Shown here: positions 8,043-16,303 of the stretch, piece by piece | Numbering within the stretch: the stretch's first letter is position 1 | Layout: each line of letters opens with the position of its first letter | Source: a virus | DNA length: 35,803 bases | Virus record (IMG/VR): IMGVR_UViG_3300025423_000051 | Location: 1-35,803 of that record | Direction: 5' to 3' (one strand) | Made by a program: the position numbers and the translations under genes | Notes under the pieces: model-generated | Databases searched by the model: none | Told to the model about the DNA's origin: nothing | The model's input: the letters and a program-made list of their open reading frames with translations, nothing else

Positions 8043-8215
8043 ACCCATTTGAACAAGGCAAGATTGAGGCCACCGAACAGATAGTGTCCCTCATCTACGA
8101 GCGATATATCTATCACCGCACCTTTCATGGGAAGGATTCGGAGATTGCTTTGGCCCATAAAAACTTGATCCATACGATTAGAGATATGCAAGCGGAGGAA
8201 ATTGACAATGAGTAA
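8039..8215 (+). CDS. Small helical hypothetical protein
   Basis: A 58-residue protein, predicted helical, starting in an ATGA overlap with the DUF3310 gene and overlapping the ATP-grasp gene by eight bases. No motif recognised. Its place between DUF3310 and the ATP-grasp ligase suggests it could be a partner of either. Confidence 0.5.
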   Translation: MNPFEQGKIEATEQIVSLIYERYIYHRTFHGKDSEIALAHKNLIHTIRDMQAEEIDNE

Positions 8216-9488
8216 GTGCCTCGTTATTGATCACGGATTGTTCACGGCATTTGCCCAGCGTCTAGCTGAAGAGCATGAGGTGAGATACTTCGTTCCCTAT
8301 GCTGATAGGTCATTCCCTATCCCTGGCCCTGCATTCATTGGCGAGGGACTTGAGGGCATTGAGCGGGTCAACAACTGGGAGGAGAACCTAGACGTGGACT
8401 TCGTGGTGATTCCCGATGTGGGATTCATGTATCTGGCAGAGCATATTCGCTCCCTTGGTATCCCAGTATGGGCGGCTGGACTTGGAGAGAAGCTGGAAGT
8501 GCAGAGGTGGAGGGCAAAGGAAACCATGAGGGAGCTAGGTCTTCCCGTGGGCAAGACTGCCCTTGTGACCGGAATGCCAGCACTTCGTAAGTATCTGGAA
8601 GAGAATGAAAATGTGTTCGTCAAGATCAGTGGCTTTAGGGGCGTGGCAGAGACTTTTGCCTCCCCATCATGGGAGCATTCCCAACAGAGGGTGAATGAGT
8701 TGTGGGATGCCTTGGGTGGCCTCTGCAATGTGTTTCCGTTCGTGGTGGAGCATATGGTGGAGTCCGTGGTGGAAGCTGGATATGACGGATATTGCATTGA
8801 TGGTAAGTTCCCATCCACTTGCTTAACTGGTGTGGAGGTGAAGGACTGCGGATACGTTGGGGCAGTGAGATCCTATTCGGATTTGTCTGATCCTGTGAGA
8901 GTGGTGAATGAAAAACTCACTCCATTCCTAGAAGAGGCCAAGTATCGTCAATGGTTCAGCACTGAGATCCGGGTAACTGACGAGGGCACTCCATACCTTA
9001 TTGATCTCACCACTCGATGCCCTGCTCCTCCTTCAGCCCTTCTGTGGGAGATGATTGATAACGTGGGAGAGATCGTGGAAGCCGGAGCCAATGGAGTGCT
9101 GGTTGATCCGGTATGGAGGGCCAAGTATGGGGCACTGGCAGTGATCAAGAGTGCCTTTGCCGAGGAGAGATGGTGTCCCGTGAGCGTTTCGGACGAGTCC
9201 TCACGCTGGGTCAAGTGGCGCAATGCCTGTGTGGTTGACGGCAGGACCTACATCGTTCCCACTACTGGGGTGAGGATGTGTGAGATTGGAGACTGCATTG
9301 GCATTGGAGACACGATGGAGGAAGCTATCAAGGCTTGCCAGGAACACGCAGAGGGAGTGAAGGGATTTGATATCAAAGTCAATACTGATGCTCTTCCCGC
9401 CGCACTCGCAGAGATTGAGAATGCCGAGGAAAATGGCATCATCTTTTCCGATGAAGAACTACCAAAACAAGCAGACCTACTAGACTAA
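8208..9488 (+). CDS. ATP-grasp ligase-like protein (PurD-like)
   Basis: A 426-residue protein resembling the ATP-grasp superfamily, and in particular PurD (glycinamide ribonucleotide synthetase)-like members. These form an acyl-phosphate with ATP and join a carboxylate to an amine. Visible features: an N-terminal alpha/beta region; Lys104 and Lys139 (VFVKISGFRG) in the nucleotide-binding region; an EHMVE segment at 181-185; then the metal-binding stretch STEIRV...GTPYLIDLTTRCP with Glu253, Asp266 and Arg270; and a C-terminal domain with GIGDTMEEAI, as in purine enzymes. The ATG at 8208 is preferred to the TTG at 8202. It sits in the head operon between DUF3310 and the scaffold-like gene. The substrate is unknown: it might modify a nucleotide, DNA base or protein. 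Confidence 0.72.
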   Translation: MSKCLVIDHGLFTAFAQRLAEEHEVRYFVPYADRSFPIPGPAFIGEGLEGIERVNNWEENLDVDFVVIPDVGFMYLAEHIRSLGIPVWAAGLGEKLEVQRWRAKETMRELGLPVGKTALVTGMPALRKYLEENENVFVKISGFRGVAETFASPSWEHSQQRVNELWDALGGLCNVFPFVVEHMVESVVEAGYDGYCIDGKFPSTCLTGVEVKDCGYVGAVRSYSDLSDPVRVVNEKLTPFLEEAKYRQWFSTEIRVTDEGTPYLIDLTTRCPAPPSALLWEMIDNVGEIVEAGANGVLVDPVWRAKYGALAVIKSAFAEERWCPVSVSDESSRWVKWRNACVVDGRTYIVPTTGVRMCEIGDCIGIGDTMEEAIKACQEHAEGVKGFDIKVNTDALPAALAEIENAEENGIIFSDEELPKQADLLD

Positions 9489-9760
9489 TGACATTATCAG
9501 AATGGAGACAGAACGTGGATCTAGCCATTGAGCTAAAAAAGATCCTAGATAATCCGGTTGTGAAACACGCCTTATCAGTCGTGGACAACTTGAGCATGGC
9601 AAAAACCCTTGGCAATGGGGCTGGACTCATCCAGCAAGCAAACAACGCTCATGTGCTTTTCGGGTATGATTCCGGTCGAGCCTCCATCATTGCAGACCTC
9701 CACATCCTCTCTGAAGTGCCAGAAGAGCTTGTGAATATTGAACCCACCTACACCAACTAA
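9488..9760 (+). CDS. Hypothetical protein before scaffold gene
   Basis: A 90-residue, mostly helical acidic protein starting in a TAATG overlap with the ATP-grasp gene. No recognised motif. Small proteins at this place in podovirus head operons are often assembly-related, but this is position-based inference. Confidence 0.55.
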   Translation: MTLSEWRQNVDLAIELKKILDNPVVKHALSVVDNLSMAKTLGNGAGLIQQANNAHVLFGYDSGRASIIADLHILSEVPEELVNIEPTYTN

Positions 9761-9766
9761 TTTCAT

Positions 9767-10966
9767 ATGGACAACAACACCACCACAGTAGCAGCAGACA
9801 CCACACCCGTATCACCAGCAGAACGCCCCGGCGATCTATCCCAACTGGAAAAGCAGTTCAAGACCCGCCCCAAGTTTGAGAAGGTGGATTACAAAGCTCT
9901 CTCCGAGCTTCCAGAGAGTGCTTCCACCAAGGAGGTGGTTCCCACACCTGGGGGGCTAGACATCGTTCCAGAGACAAGCGTGAGTGATTTCCTCAATGCC
10001 CTTGAGAACAAAAAGAACACTGGCCCTATTGAAGACGAGCCAAAGGAGGAAACCAAGAAGGCAAGCAAGGCCAACTTGGACAAAGAATTTGACCTTTCCG
10101 ATCTGGATCTTACCAAGGAACCGGAGGCAGTTGTTGAGCAACCCAAGACCAAGAAGAGCAAGGAGGACAACCTTGCGGAGCTTCGCAAGAAAGCAGAGGC
10201 AGCGGAGTTTGAGATCAAGACCCGTGATGAGAGGCTCGCTGAATACCAGAAGAGGGCAGAGGCACTGGAGGCAGAGCTTGAGCGCACGGCATTTGAGCGC
10301 AGTCCCAAGTTCCAAGAGAAGTTTGCCGCCCCATACCAGGATGCCATCACAAGGGCTACCGAGTGGGCCAAGGACTTTGCCGCCGACTCTTCGCTGGCAG
10401 AGAAAGCTCTCTCGCTGAAAGGCAAGGAGCGCATTGAGTTCATTGACGAGAACTTCGGGGGAGGAGCGGCATCTGCCCAATTCCTTTCCCTTATCAATGA
10501 AGCTGATTCCAAGCGTGGTGCTTTGGAGCAAGCGGTGCTTAACCATCGTGAAACTGCTTCCGTGTTGGTGCAGGAGGATGAGAAATCTCGTCAGGCCACC
10601 ACCGAAAAGATCAACCGAAACTTTGATCGAGTGGCGCAGCATCTCGCTTCCAAGTCCGACTTCTTCCGTAAGGGGGATGACGATGATCACAATGCCCAAG
10701 TTGACCAGAGGATTGCGGCGGCAAAGAGCATCATCCACGCCACAGCTTCAGAGAACGACATGATGGTTGCTCCCTTCCTTGCGGTTATTGCCAAGGATGC
10801 CGTTGCCGAGAATGCACAACTCAAGGCAGAGCTTGCCAAGTATAAAGCGAGGGCGGCAAAGGATGCCGCAGTTGCTCCTTCCGTGAGGAGGGGATCTTCC
10901 GATGAGGGAGAAGTGAGGGGCAAGCCAAAGACTGCCGTGGATTCTATCCGCAATTATTTCCGATAA
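9767..10966 (+). CDS. Scaffold-like capsid assembly protein
   Basis: A 399-residue, highly charged, helical protein. A disordered acidic N-terminus rich in Pro, Thr, Lys and Glu is followed by a probable coiled coil at about residues 135-180, and the C-terminus is basic (SVRRGSS, then RNYFR). Scaffolding proteins have this build: long, helical, acidic, with a basic C-terminal tail that contacts the coat. It lies between the portal and large terminase genes. No sequence motif proves it, and no coat protein gene follows, which is unusual for a scaffold. It may be some other head-assembly protein. Confidence 0.55.
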   Translation: MDNNTTTVAADTTPVSPAERPGDLSQLEKQFKTRPKFEKVDYKALSELPESASTKEVVPTPGGLDIVPETSVSDFLNALENKKNTGPIEDEPKEETKKASKANLDKEFDLSDLDLTKEPEAVVEQPKTKKSKEDNLAELRKKAEAAEFEIKTRDERLAEYQKRAEALEAELERTAFERSPKFQEKFAAPYQDAITRATEWAKDFAADSSLAEKALSLKGKERIEFIDENFGGGAASAQFLSLINEADSKRGALEQAVLNHRETASVLVQEDEKSRQATTEKINRNFDRVAQHLASKSDFFRKGDDDDHNAQVDQRIAAAKSIIHATASENDMMVAPFLAVIAKDAVAENAQLKAELAKYKARAAKDAAVAPSVRRGSSDEGEVRGKPKTAVDSIRNYFR

Positions 10967-12655
10967 GTGAAGCTCCAAACCTACGGGCTGGATTTATCCA
11001 AGTTCCCAAAGGTATCGCAACTTGAGATAGAGTTGCTCATGGTGAAAAACCCTGACCCAAGCCGATTCAGTGGCTTGAGCCGGGGTCAACACATCAAACA
11101 CGTTATCGCCATGCTCTGGCCTGACGTGATGCGGTCATGGAACGAATGGAATGAGCTTTCCCTGTGGGCATGGACGAACTACGACGAGATCGGAGTTACC
11201 GGATGTGCCGCTGCTGGAAAGACCTTCACATTCACCCTGCTCTCCCTCATTGAGTTTCTGGCTTGTCCTATGGGCACACGGGTGGCCCTCACGTCCACCA
11301 CAGTACCATCTCTCCGAGGGCGCATCTGGGCCGAGATGATGAAGTTTGTGCGTCCGGTGTATCCGGCGTTTGGCCTAAATATTGTGGACTCCCAGACCAA
11401 GATCCAGTTCCAGAAGGGAGATGATCGAGCGGCAATCATTGCCCTTGCCGTGGATAGCGGGGCGGTGGAGCAAGCTGTGGGAAAACTCCAGGGGGTGCAT
11501 ATTCCCAGAATGATCATTGCCGTGGATGAAGCGGCACAGACCAACCCTGCCGTGTTCTCTGCGAGGGCAAACCTTCAAGTGGGAACGGACTTCTATCACT
11601 TTGTGGCGATTGCCAATGCTTCTTCCCAGTTTGACTCGCATGGATTATTCTGCGAACCCAAGATGGGATGGGGGTCATTGAACGATGATGATGAGTATTG
11701 GGAAACCAAGACCGGAGTATGTGTGAGATACGACGGGCTGAAATCACCGAACGTGAAAGCGGGTCGTCTTATCTATCCCTACCTATTCGCTCAAGAGAAC
11801 ATTGACACGATCAAGAAGAACTTTGGAGAAGGAAGCCTAGAATGGAACTCGTATGTGAGGGGGATGTGGAGCAAGTCAGGAGCTAGGAACTCCATCTTGG
11901 ATCAAGCAATGATCAATGAGGGGAGGGCAAGAGAGAAGGCAACATGGGCAGGAGGGGGAATCAAACACATAGCGGCATTAGATCCTGCATTCACTAGCGA
12001 TGGTGATGATTGTATCTTGCGATTCGGTAAAGTGGGTGAGGCAGCGGATGGGGATCTGATGATTGAATGCGGGGACATTGTGCGCTTGTCTCTCACCGAT
12101 TCCGAAACCTATCCGCTATTCTACCAAGTGGCAGACCAGACGATTGCTGAACTCACCAGAAGGAATATCCAACCGGAGGATTTTGCAATCGATGCCACCG
12201 GAGCAGGAGCAGGAATTGCCGACATCATTTCCCAAAGGTGGAAGAACAATTTTATCCGGGTAAGTTTCGGAGGTGGAGCCACGGACGCTCCGATATCCAT
12301 TGAGGATGAAAGACCAGCAAAGCAAGTGTATGCGAATCGAGTGAGTCAGTTGTGGGGACAGATCAGGTCAATCATCATGGCAGGAAGGATGAGGGGATTG
12401 GATGATCAAACGGCAAGGGAACTTTGCGCTCGCATCTACACGCTACGAAATGAACGCACGTTGCTGGAGAGCAAGAAGGACTTGAAGAAGCGCACGAAAG
12501 GAAACTCTCCCGACCGAGCAGACGCATTGGCACTGCTTGTGGAGGTGATGGTGACCAATTACGGATTGTCAAGCTCAATGGGGCCGTGGTCATCCAATGA
12601 TGACGATTGGGAGAAGTTTGTTCTTGATAACGAATTGGAGTCTGACTATCGGTGA
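10967..12655 (+). CDS. terL: Terminase large subunit
   Basis: A 562-residue packaging motor with both ATPase and nuclease parts. ATPase: Walker A GCAAAGKT at residues 79-86, Walker B MIIAVDEA at 182-189 (Asp187, Glu188), and a coupling motif near ANAS (216-219). Nuclease (RNase H-like): AALDPAF with Asp339, FAIDATGAGAG with Asp409, and SPDRADAL with Asp516 and Asp519. The start is GTG at 10967, directly after the upstream TAA. It cuts concatemeric phage DNA and pumps it through the portal. The likely small subunit is encoded far away at 22137-22697, which is unusual but known in mosaic phages. Confidence 0.95.
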   Translation: MKLQTYGLDLSKFPKVSQLEIELLMVKNPDPSRFSGLSRGQHIKHVIAMLWPDVMRSWNEWNELSLWAWTNYDEIGVTGCAAAGKTFTFTLLSLIEFLACPMGTRVALTSTTVPSLRGRIWAEMMKFVRPVYPAFGLNIVDSQTKIQFQKGDDRAAIIALAVDSGAVEQAVGKLQGVHIPRMIIAVDEAAQTNPAVFSARANLQVGTDFYHFVAIANASSQFDSHGLFCEPKMGWGSLNDDDEYWETKTGVCVRYDGLKSPNVKAGRLIYPYLFAQENIDTIKKNFGEGSLEWNSYVRGMWSKSGARNSILDQAMINEGRAREKATWAGGGIKHIAALDPAFTSDGDDCILRFGKVGEAADGDLMIECGDIVRLSLTDSETYPLFYQVADQTIAELTRRNIQPEDFAIDATGAGAGIADIISQRWKNNFIRVSFGGGATDAPISIEDERPAKQVYANRVSQLWGQIRSIIMAGRMRGLDDQTARELCARIYTLRNERTLLESKKDLKKRTKGNSPDRADALALLVEVMVTNYGLSSSMGPWSSNDDDWEKFVLDNELESDYR

Positions 12656-12685
12656 GGAAGCGGCTACAACCAGCCCTCACAACAA

Positions 12686-13375
12686 ATGGAAAAAGTAAAA
12701 CTGGTGCGTAATGCACCTCACCAAAAATATCACCTATCCGATGGCACTCAAGTGCCCGGAGGCTCCACAATCTGCAAGATCGGGGATGATGCAGGGGCAC
12801 TCATTCACTGGGCATGGAACCTTGGCAGGGAAGGCAAGGACTACCGAAAGGAGCGGGACAGGGCAGCCGATATCGGAACCCTCGCACATTTCTACATTGA
12901 ATGTATGCTCAATGGTCAAGTGGCAGATCTGGATGACTACACCCAGGAGGAGCGGGACAAGGCATTGGTCTGCTATTTCAAGTTTTTGGATTGGTGGGAA
13001 GGTGAAGACCTTGAAGTGGTCGCCACTGAAATTCAGTTGGTGAACGAACTCTATTGCTACGGAGGAACAATTGACCTGATCGCCAAACGCAAGAATGGGG
13101 ATCATGTGTTGTTGGATTTCAAGACCAGCAAGAAGATTTCGGAGAGCTACTGGCGGCAAGCGGCAGGGTATTCTTGGTTGTGGGAGGCCAACAACAAGCA
13201 AGCCCCGATCACTTCCCATGCCATCGTTAGGATTGGTAAGGAGGAGGAGGGAGACTTTGAAGTGGTATGGAGGGAGGATCTTTCCAAGGAATGGTTTGTT
13301 TTCCAAAAGCAAGTGGATCTCTATTGGGCCATGCAGAACGCAAAGCCTGAAAAGAAATCAAGGAAGAAGAAATGA
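12686..13375 (+). CDS. PD-(D/E)XK exonuclease, RecB/Cas4-like
   Basis: A 229-residue nuclease. The motifs of the PD-(D/E)XK fold appear in order: GTLAH with His68, ATEIQL with Glu115, GGTIDLIAK with Asp130, LLDFKTSK with Asp144 and Lys146, and RQAAGYSW with Gln158. In phages such enzymes resect double-stranded ends to give single strands for annealing; the matching annealing protein here is ERF at 2252-3049. It starts a run of replication and recombination genes with the helicase. The basic C-terminus may contact DNA. Confidence 0.88.
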   Translation: MEKVKLVRNAPHQKYHLSDGTQVPGGSTICKIGDDAGALIHWAWNLGREGKDYRKERDRAADIGTLAHFYIECMLNGQVADLDDYTQEERDKALVCYFKFLDWWEGEDLEVVATEIQLVNELYCYGGTIDLIAKRKNGDHVLLDFKTSKKISESYWRQAAGYSWLWEANNKQAPITSHAIVRIGKEEEGDFEVVWREDLSKEWFVFQKQVDLYWAMQNAKPEKKSRKKK

Positions 13376-13608
13376 AAAAAATACTTAAAAAATCCGAGAT
13401 TCAAATTGAAATTGAAAAAACCCCTTTAACAGATAAATTGATGTCATCACCAAACTGGCCTTGGCATATTACTGGCGAAATGAGAAAGCTAGAAAGGAGC
13501 TACAGATTGCTCACTAATAGATATGAACTGCTTCGTGACTATTATGAAGAGGCGGTTGGGGAGAAGTATGAATATCCAAGTTTCTTTGATTCCGAAATTA
13601 ACAAATGA
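13372..13608 (+). CDS. Small basic/helical protein, unknown
   Basis: A 78-residue protein with a very basic, Lys/Ile-rich N-terminus and a helical middle (RLLTNRYELLRDYYEEAV). The DNA is more AT-rich than the exonuclease and helicase genes either side, which suggests separate acquisition. ATGA overlaps at both ends. It could be a helicase accessory factor by position only. Confidence 0.5.
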   Translation: MKKILKKSEIQIEIEKTPLTDKLMSSPNWPWHITGEMRKLERSYRLLTNRYELLRDYYEEAVGEKYEYPSFFDSEINK

Positions 13609-14861
13609 GTCTCCCAGCGTCTTTGGAGGCAGAGAAGGCATTCTTATCAAGTGCCTTACAGAACCCCTCTATACTCGATATACACGCCGATCATCTCAAG
13701 GAAGGGCTATTCAGCACCCGCTCCACCAAAGCTATTTTTAAGGCCATCCTAGCCCTCTGGAAAGAGGGTCAGGGGGCAGATTTGGTCACTACTAGCGAGT
13801 GGCTGGAGAAAAACAACCTGATGGACGAAGCTGGTGGCCCAGCGGAAGTGGCGACGATATACTCGTTCGTGCCCACAAGCATGAATCATGAGGAATATTT
13901 TGGAATCATCCGACACTACCACACTGCTCGATTGGCGATTGCCGGGGCAGAAAGGATCATTGATTCAGCCAAAAATCCAGTGGTGAGTGGGGAGCTTTCC
14001 GAAACCATCCAGAAGGCATTGGTGGCTATCGCTGCCGATGCAGAGTCAGGGTCTAGGATTGAGTCCATTGGAGAAGCGGCAATGCGCCGGATTGACCAAT
14101 ACGAAGAAATGGTCAAGAACAAGGGGAAGCTCATGGGCCTCACCTTTGGCATCAAGCCTCTTGATGACCACACCGGAGGAATGCGCCCTGGGCAACTCAT
14201 CATCATTGGAGCACCCACCAAGGGAGGCAAGACGGCATTGGCCCTCAACATAGCTCAACGCACTGCCGATGCAGGAAACCCCGTGGGGATATTCTCTCTT
14301 GAAATGAGCAGCGGGGAATTGGTTGACAGAATGGTGAGTTCCCTAACCGGAACCGACATCACCGTATTGAGCAAAAGTCCGACCAAGGGGGACATGGATA
14401 AAATCAACTTTGGAGTCACACAGGCATCCAAGTTGCCGATATGGATCAGGGATGAATCATCCATCAACCCCATGCAGATCATGGCTGCCGCTCGTCGAAT
14501 GGTTGCCACGCACGGAGTGAAGGTGATCATTTACGACTACATCCAACTCACTACCCCATCCAACCCCAAGGATAGCAGGGAGCGTCAGATTGCAGACGTG
14601 AGTAGGTGCTTAAAGCTAGTGGCAAAAGAATTACAAGTGACCATCATTGCCCTCACCCAACTCAATGCAGAGGGTGCATCAAGAGAGTCAAGGGCAATCG
14701 AGCATGACACAGATCTGATGCTGATCATCCGAAATGACGAAGAGCATGGATATTTTCTTGACATCCGATTGGCACGAAACTGTAGTAGAGCTTCCTTCCC
14801 GATGGAGTTTAGGCCGGAGTATCTCCGGTTTGACCCAAGGGAAACAACCAACAACCAATGA
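13605..14861 (+). CDS. DnaB-like replicative helicase
   Basis: A 418-residue helicase of the DnaB/RecA-type superfamily that would unwind the phage replication fork. An N-terminal DnaB-N region (LEAEKAFLSSALQNP) is followed by a linker and the ATPase domain: Walker A GAPTKGGKT at 202-210, SLEM at 231-234, Walker B VIIYDYIQL at 307-315, and TQLN at 351-354. It is shorter than E. coli DnaB (about 470 residues) and no primase domain is fused. No separate loader or primase gene is recognised, so host proteins may supply those functions. The stop overlaps the next start. Confidence 0.92.
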   Translation: MSLPASLEAEKAFLSSALQNPSILDIHADHLKEGLFSTRSTKAIFKAILALWKEGQGADLVTTSEWLEKNNLMDEAGGPAEVATIYSFVPTSMNHEEYFGIIRHYHTARLAIAGAERIIDSAKNPVVSGELSETIQKALVAIAADAESGSRIESIGEAAMRRIDQYEEMVKNKGKLMGLTFGIKPLDDHTGGMRPGQLIIIGAPTKGGKTALALNIAQRTADAGNPVGIFSLEMSSGELVDRMVSSLTGTDITVLSKSPTKGDMDKINFGVTQASKLPIWIRDESSINPMQIMAAARRMVATHGVKVIIYDYIQLTTPSNPKDSRERQIADVSRCLKLVAKELQVTIIALTQLNAEGASRESRAIEHDTDLMLIIRNDEEHGYFLDIRLARNCSRASFPMEFRPEYLRFDPRETTNNQ

Positions 14862-15115
14862 GCAACCAATACGACAACACCAATAGTGGAGCGGCATTCC
14901 TCAAAGAAAATGCCAACCCAAAAGCCCCCAAGTGGGCTGGCCCAATCAACGTGGAGGACAAGGAATACGAGATCGCAGTCTGGGAGAAGACCAGCAAGGC
15001 AGGGAAGCCTTTCCTTTCCTTCAAGCTGGATAAGCCCCGTCCAAAGACTCAGGGCAACTACAATCAGGCCAAGGCTCCATACAAAGGCCACGATTCCGAG
15101 GAGATCCCTTTCTAA
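14858..15115 (+). CDS. Small DNA-replication protein with SSB-like acidic tail
   Basis: An 85-residue protein. Residues about 5-57 (YDNTNSGAAFLKEN, then EYEIAVWEKTSKAGKPFLSFKL) resemble the DUF736-type pattern, a small beta-rich domain. After a Lys/Pro/Gln-rich linker it ends in DSEEIPF, strikingly like the acidic Asp/Glu-rich tip ending in IPF that bacterial SSB uses to recruit partner proteins. It directly follows the helicase gene. I infer a single-strand-binding or replisome-adaptor role. Confidence 0.6.
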   Translation: MSNQYDNTNSGAAFLKENANPKAPKWAGPINVEDKEYEIAVWEKTSKAGKPFLSFKLDKPRPKTQGNYNQAKAPYKGHDSEEIPF

Positions 15116-15117
15116 TC

Positions 15118-15354
15118 ATGGAAAAGAAATTCTCCAAGAAAGTCACCAACCCGAAAACGGGAAGGGAAAAGACCGTGAGGTATGGTCAGAAGGGAGCTAC
15201 CATCAAGCCAGGCACATCCAAGGGAGATGCCTATTGCGCCCGTAGTGCCGGACAGATGAAAGATCATCCAGCAGCAGCGAAGAACCCTAACTCTCCATTG
15301 CGCCTCTCTAGGGCAAAATGGAAATGCAGCGGAACCAAATCAAGAAAATCATAA
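15118..15354 (+). CDS. Small basic phage protein, possibly DUF6321-like
   Basis: A 78-residue, very basic protein with the segment VTNPKTGREKTVRYGQKGA, then GTSKGDAYCARSAGQ and a C-terminal RLSRAKWKC. I recall similar short proteins in marine phages, possibly annotated as DUF6321, but am not certain of the family number. The basic charge suggests nucleic-acid binding. It follows the SSB-like gene by two bases. Confidence 0.65.
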   Translation: MEKKFSKKVTNPKTGREKTVRYGQKGATIKPGTSKGDAYCARSAGQMKDHPAAAKNPNSPLRLSRAKWKCSGTKSRKS

Positions 15355-15359
15355 CATTT

Positions 15360-15438
15360 TGCGGTGGGCATAGGAGTTGCAGGAGATCTGCAAACCGAGG
15401 GGTTATCATTCTTCCTCTTTTGTCGAACACCCGCCGCA
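15360..15438 (+). ncRNA. Candidate structured leader RNA
   Basis: The 95-base gap between two genes can fold into a closing stem: TGCGGTGGG (15360-15368) pairs with CCCGCCGCA (15430-15438) over nine positions with one G-U pair. Inside are two weaker hairpins, TTGCA/TGCAA (15377-15381 with 15389-15393) and GAGG/CCTC (15397-15400 with 15414-15417), giving a three-way-junction shape. It would be the leader of the zinc-ribbon gene at 15450. It may be a cis-regulatory element or chance pairing. Confidence 0.3.
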
Positions 15439-15449
15439 TTTCTTTTAAA

Positions 15450-15650
15450 ATGAAATTCAACTACACTTGTCATGATGACGAATGCGAACATGAGTTTGAA
15501 GTTCGCTTATACCCTGCACAACCAGATCGAGGTATGCACGGAACCTATGAGGATGCCGAACAGGGGCATGGAGCCTACACGGAGCCGGAGGAGTGTCCCA
15601 AATGCGGGAGGGAAGTGGATGTGGAGGAGATTGAGGACAAATTCCTATGA
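15450..15650 (+). CDS. Small zinc-ribbon-like protein
   Basis: A 66-residue acidic protein with two paired cysteine sites, Cys7/Cys12 near the N-terminus and ECPKCG near the C-terminus, fitting one zinc ribbon. The ATG at 15450 is chosen because an earlier in-frame start (15318) would run through the candidate leader and the upstream gene. It ends in an ATGA overlap with the next gene. Confidence 0.55.
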   Translation: MKFNYTCHDDECEHEFEVRLYPAQPDRGMHGTYEDAEQGHGAYTEPEECPKCGREVDVEEIEDKFL

Positions 15651-15880
15651 TGACCCTTGTCATAATCACCGGAGCTATCGGCCTGATTCTCTCCTACGCA
15701 CTAGGATTCTACCTGGTTGCCGAGGAAGCTCGTAGGAAGACCGAGAAAGCCATTGCCCTCTACTACAGGGATCACCAAACGGAATGCGTGATGATGCTCA
15801 ACCGCATCTCTCTCATTGAAACCAAGAAGGAGATTCAACTCCAAAAACTCAAGAATGAAGATGCAAGTGGGACAAATTAA
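15647..15880 (+). CDS. Small membrane protein with cytoplasmic coiled coil
   Basis: A 77-residue protein with one N-terminal hydrophobic helix (about residues 3-24) and a charged helical tail containing ETKKEIQLQKLKNE. Starts at an ATGATG doublet overlapping the upstream stop. The function is unknown; the shape is common among phage proteins that act at the host membrane. Confidence 0.5.
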   Translation: MMTLVIITGAIGLILSYALGFYLVAEEARRKTEKAIALYYRDHQTECVMMLNRISLIETKKEIQLQKLKNEDASGTN

Positions 15881-16058
15881 CTTTGGCCCTACTCCATCAC
15901 GCTTGATGATGGATGAGGAGGACGAGATCAACAATCTCCAAGCAGAACTGGAAATGATGCTTGATACTCTCAAGGAAATCAATAGCCTCAACTCGCACGG
16001 CAAGACCAAAGAGATTGCCGATACAATCCGACCCATACTTACCCACTACCAAAAATGA
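15855..16058 (+). CDS. Small acidic helical protein
   Basis: A 67-residue protein, rich in Asp/Glu and Leu, with an acidic coiled-coil-like middle (EEDEINNLQAELEMML). ATG codons at 15855 and 15861 are both possible starts; the first is listed. It overlaps its predecessor by 26 bases, a larger overlap than usual here, so the start is uncertain. Unknown function. Confidence 0.45.
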   Translation: MKMQVGQINFGPTPSRLMMDEEDEINNLQAELEMMLDTLKEINSLNSHGKTKEIADTIRPILTHYQK

Positions 16059-16297
16059 AAAAACTAGCCCTACTAGCCTTAATCGGCACTGCATCCGCTC
16101 AGGATGCCACCCAATACCCATACATCATTCCCGCCACGCAACCTGGATACCAAGCAGCGCAACTGGCAATCGCCCAGCAGCAGTTGGCAATCCAACGCCA
16201 AATGGCACAAGAGCTACGCCACGCTAGGTGGAAAGCCGAAATGGAAGAACTCACCCGACCAATCACCATCAACCCAATCACTCACCTTGCTGAGTAA
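16055..16297 (+). CDS. Small secreted Gln/Ala-rich protein
   Basis: An 80-residue protein with a signal-peptide-like N-terminus (MKKLALLALIGTASAQ, cleavage likely after the first Ala-x-Ala-like site) and a mature part rich in Ala and Gln. It may be exported to the periplasm. Start overlaps the upstream stop as ATGA. Function unknown. Confidence 0.5.
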   Translation: MKKLALLALIGTASAQDATQYPYIIPATQPGYQAAQLAIAQQQLAIQRQMAQELRHARWKAEMEELTRPITINPITHLAE

Positions 16298-16303
16298 AAT
16301 ACC

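Noticed and set aside
9889-10738. Long minus-strand ORFs opposite the scaffold-like gene
   Set aside because: Shadow frames caused by codon bias in the sense gene; Ser/Leu-rich composition and no operon context.
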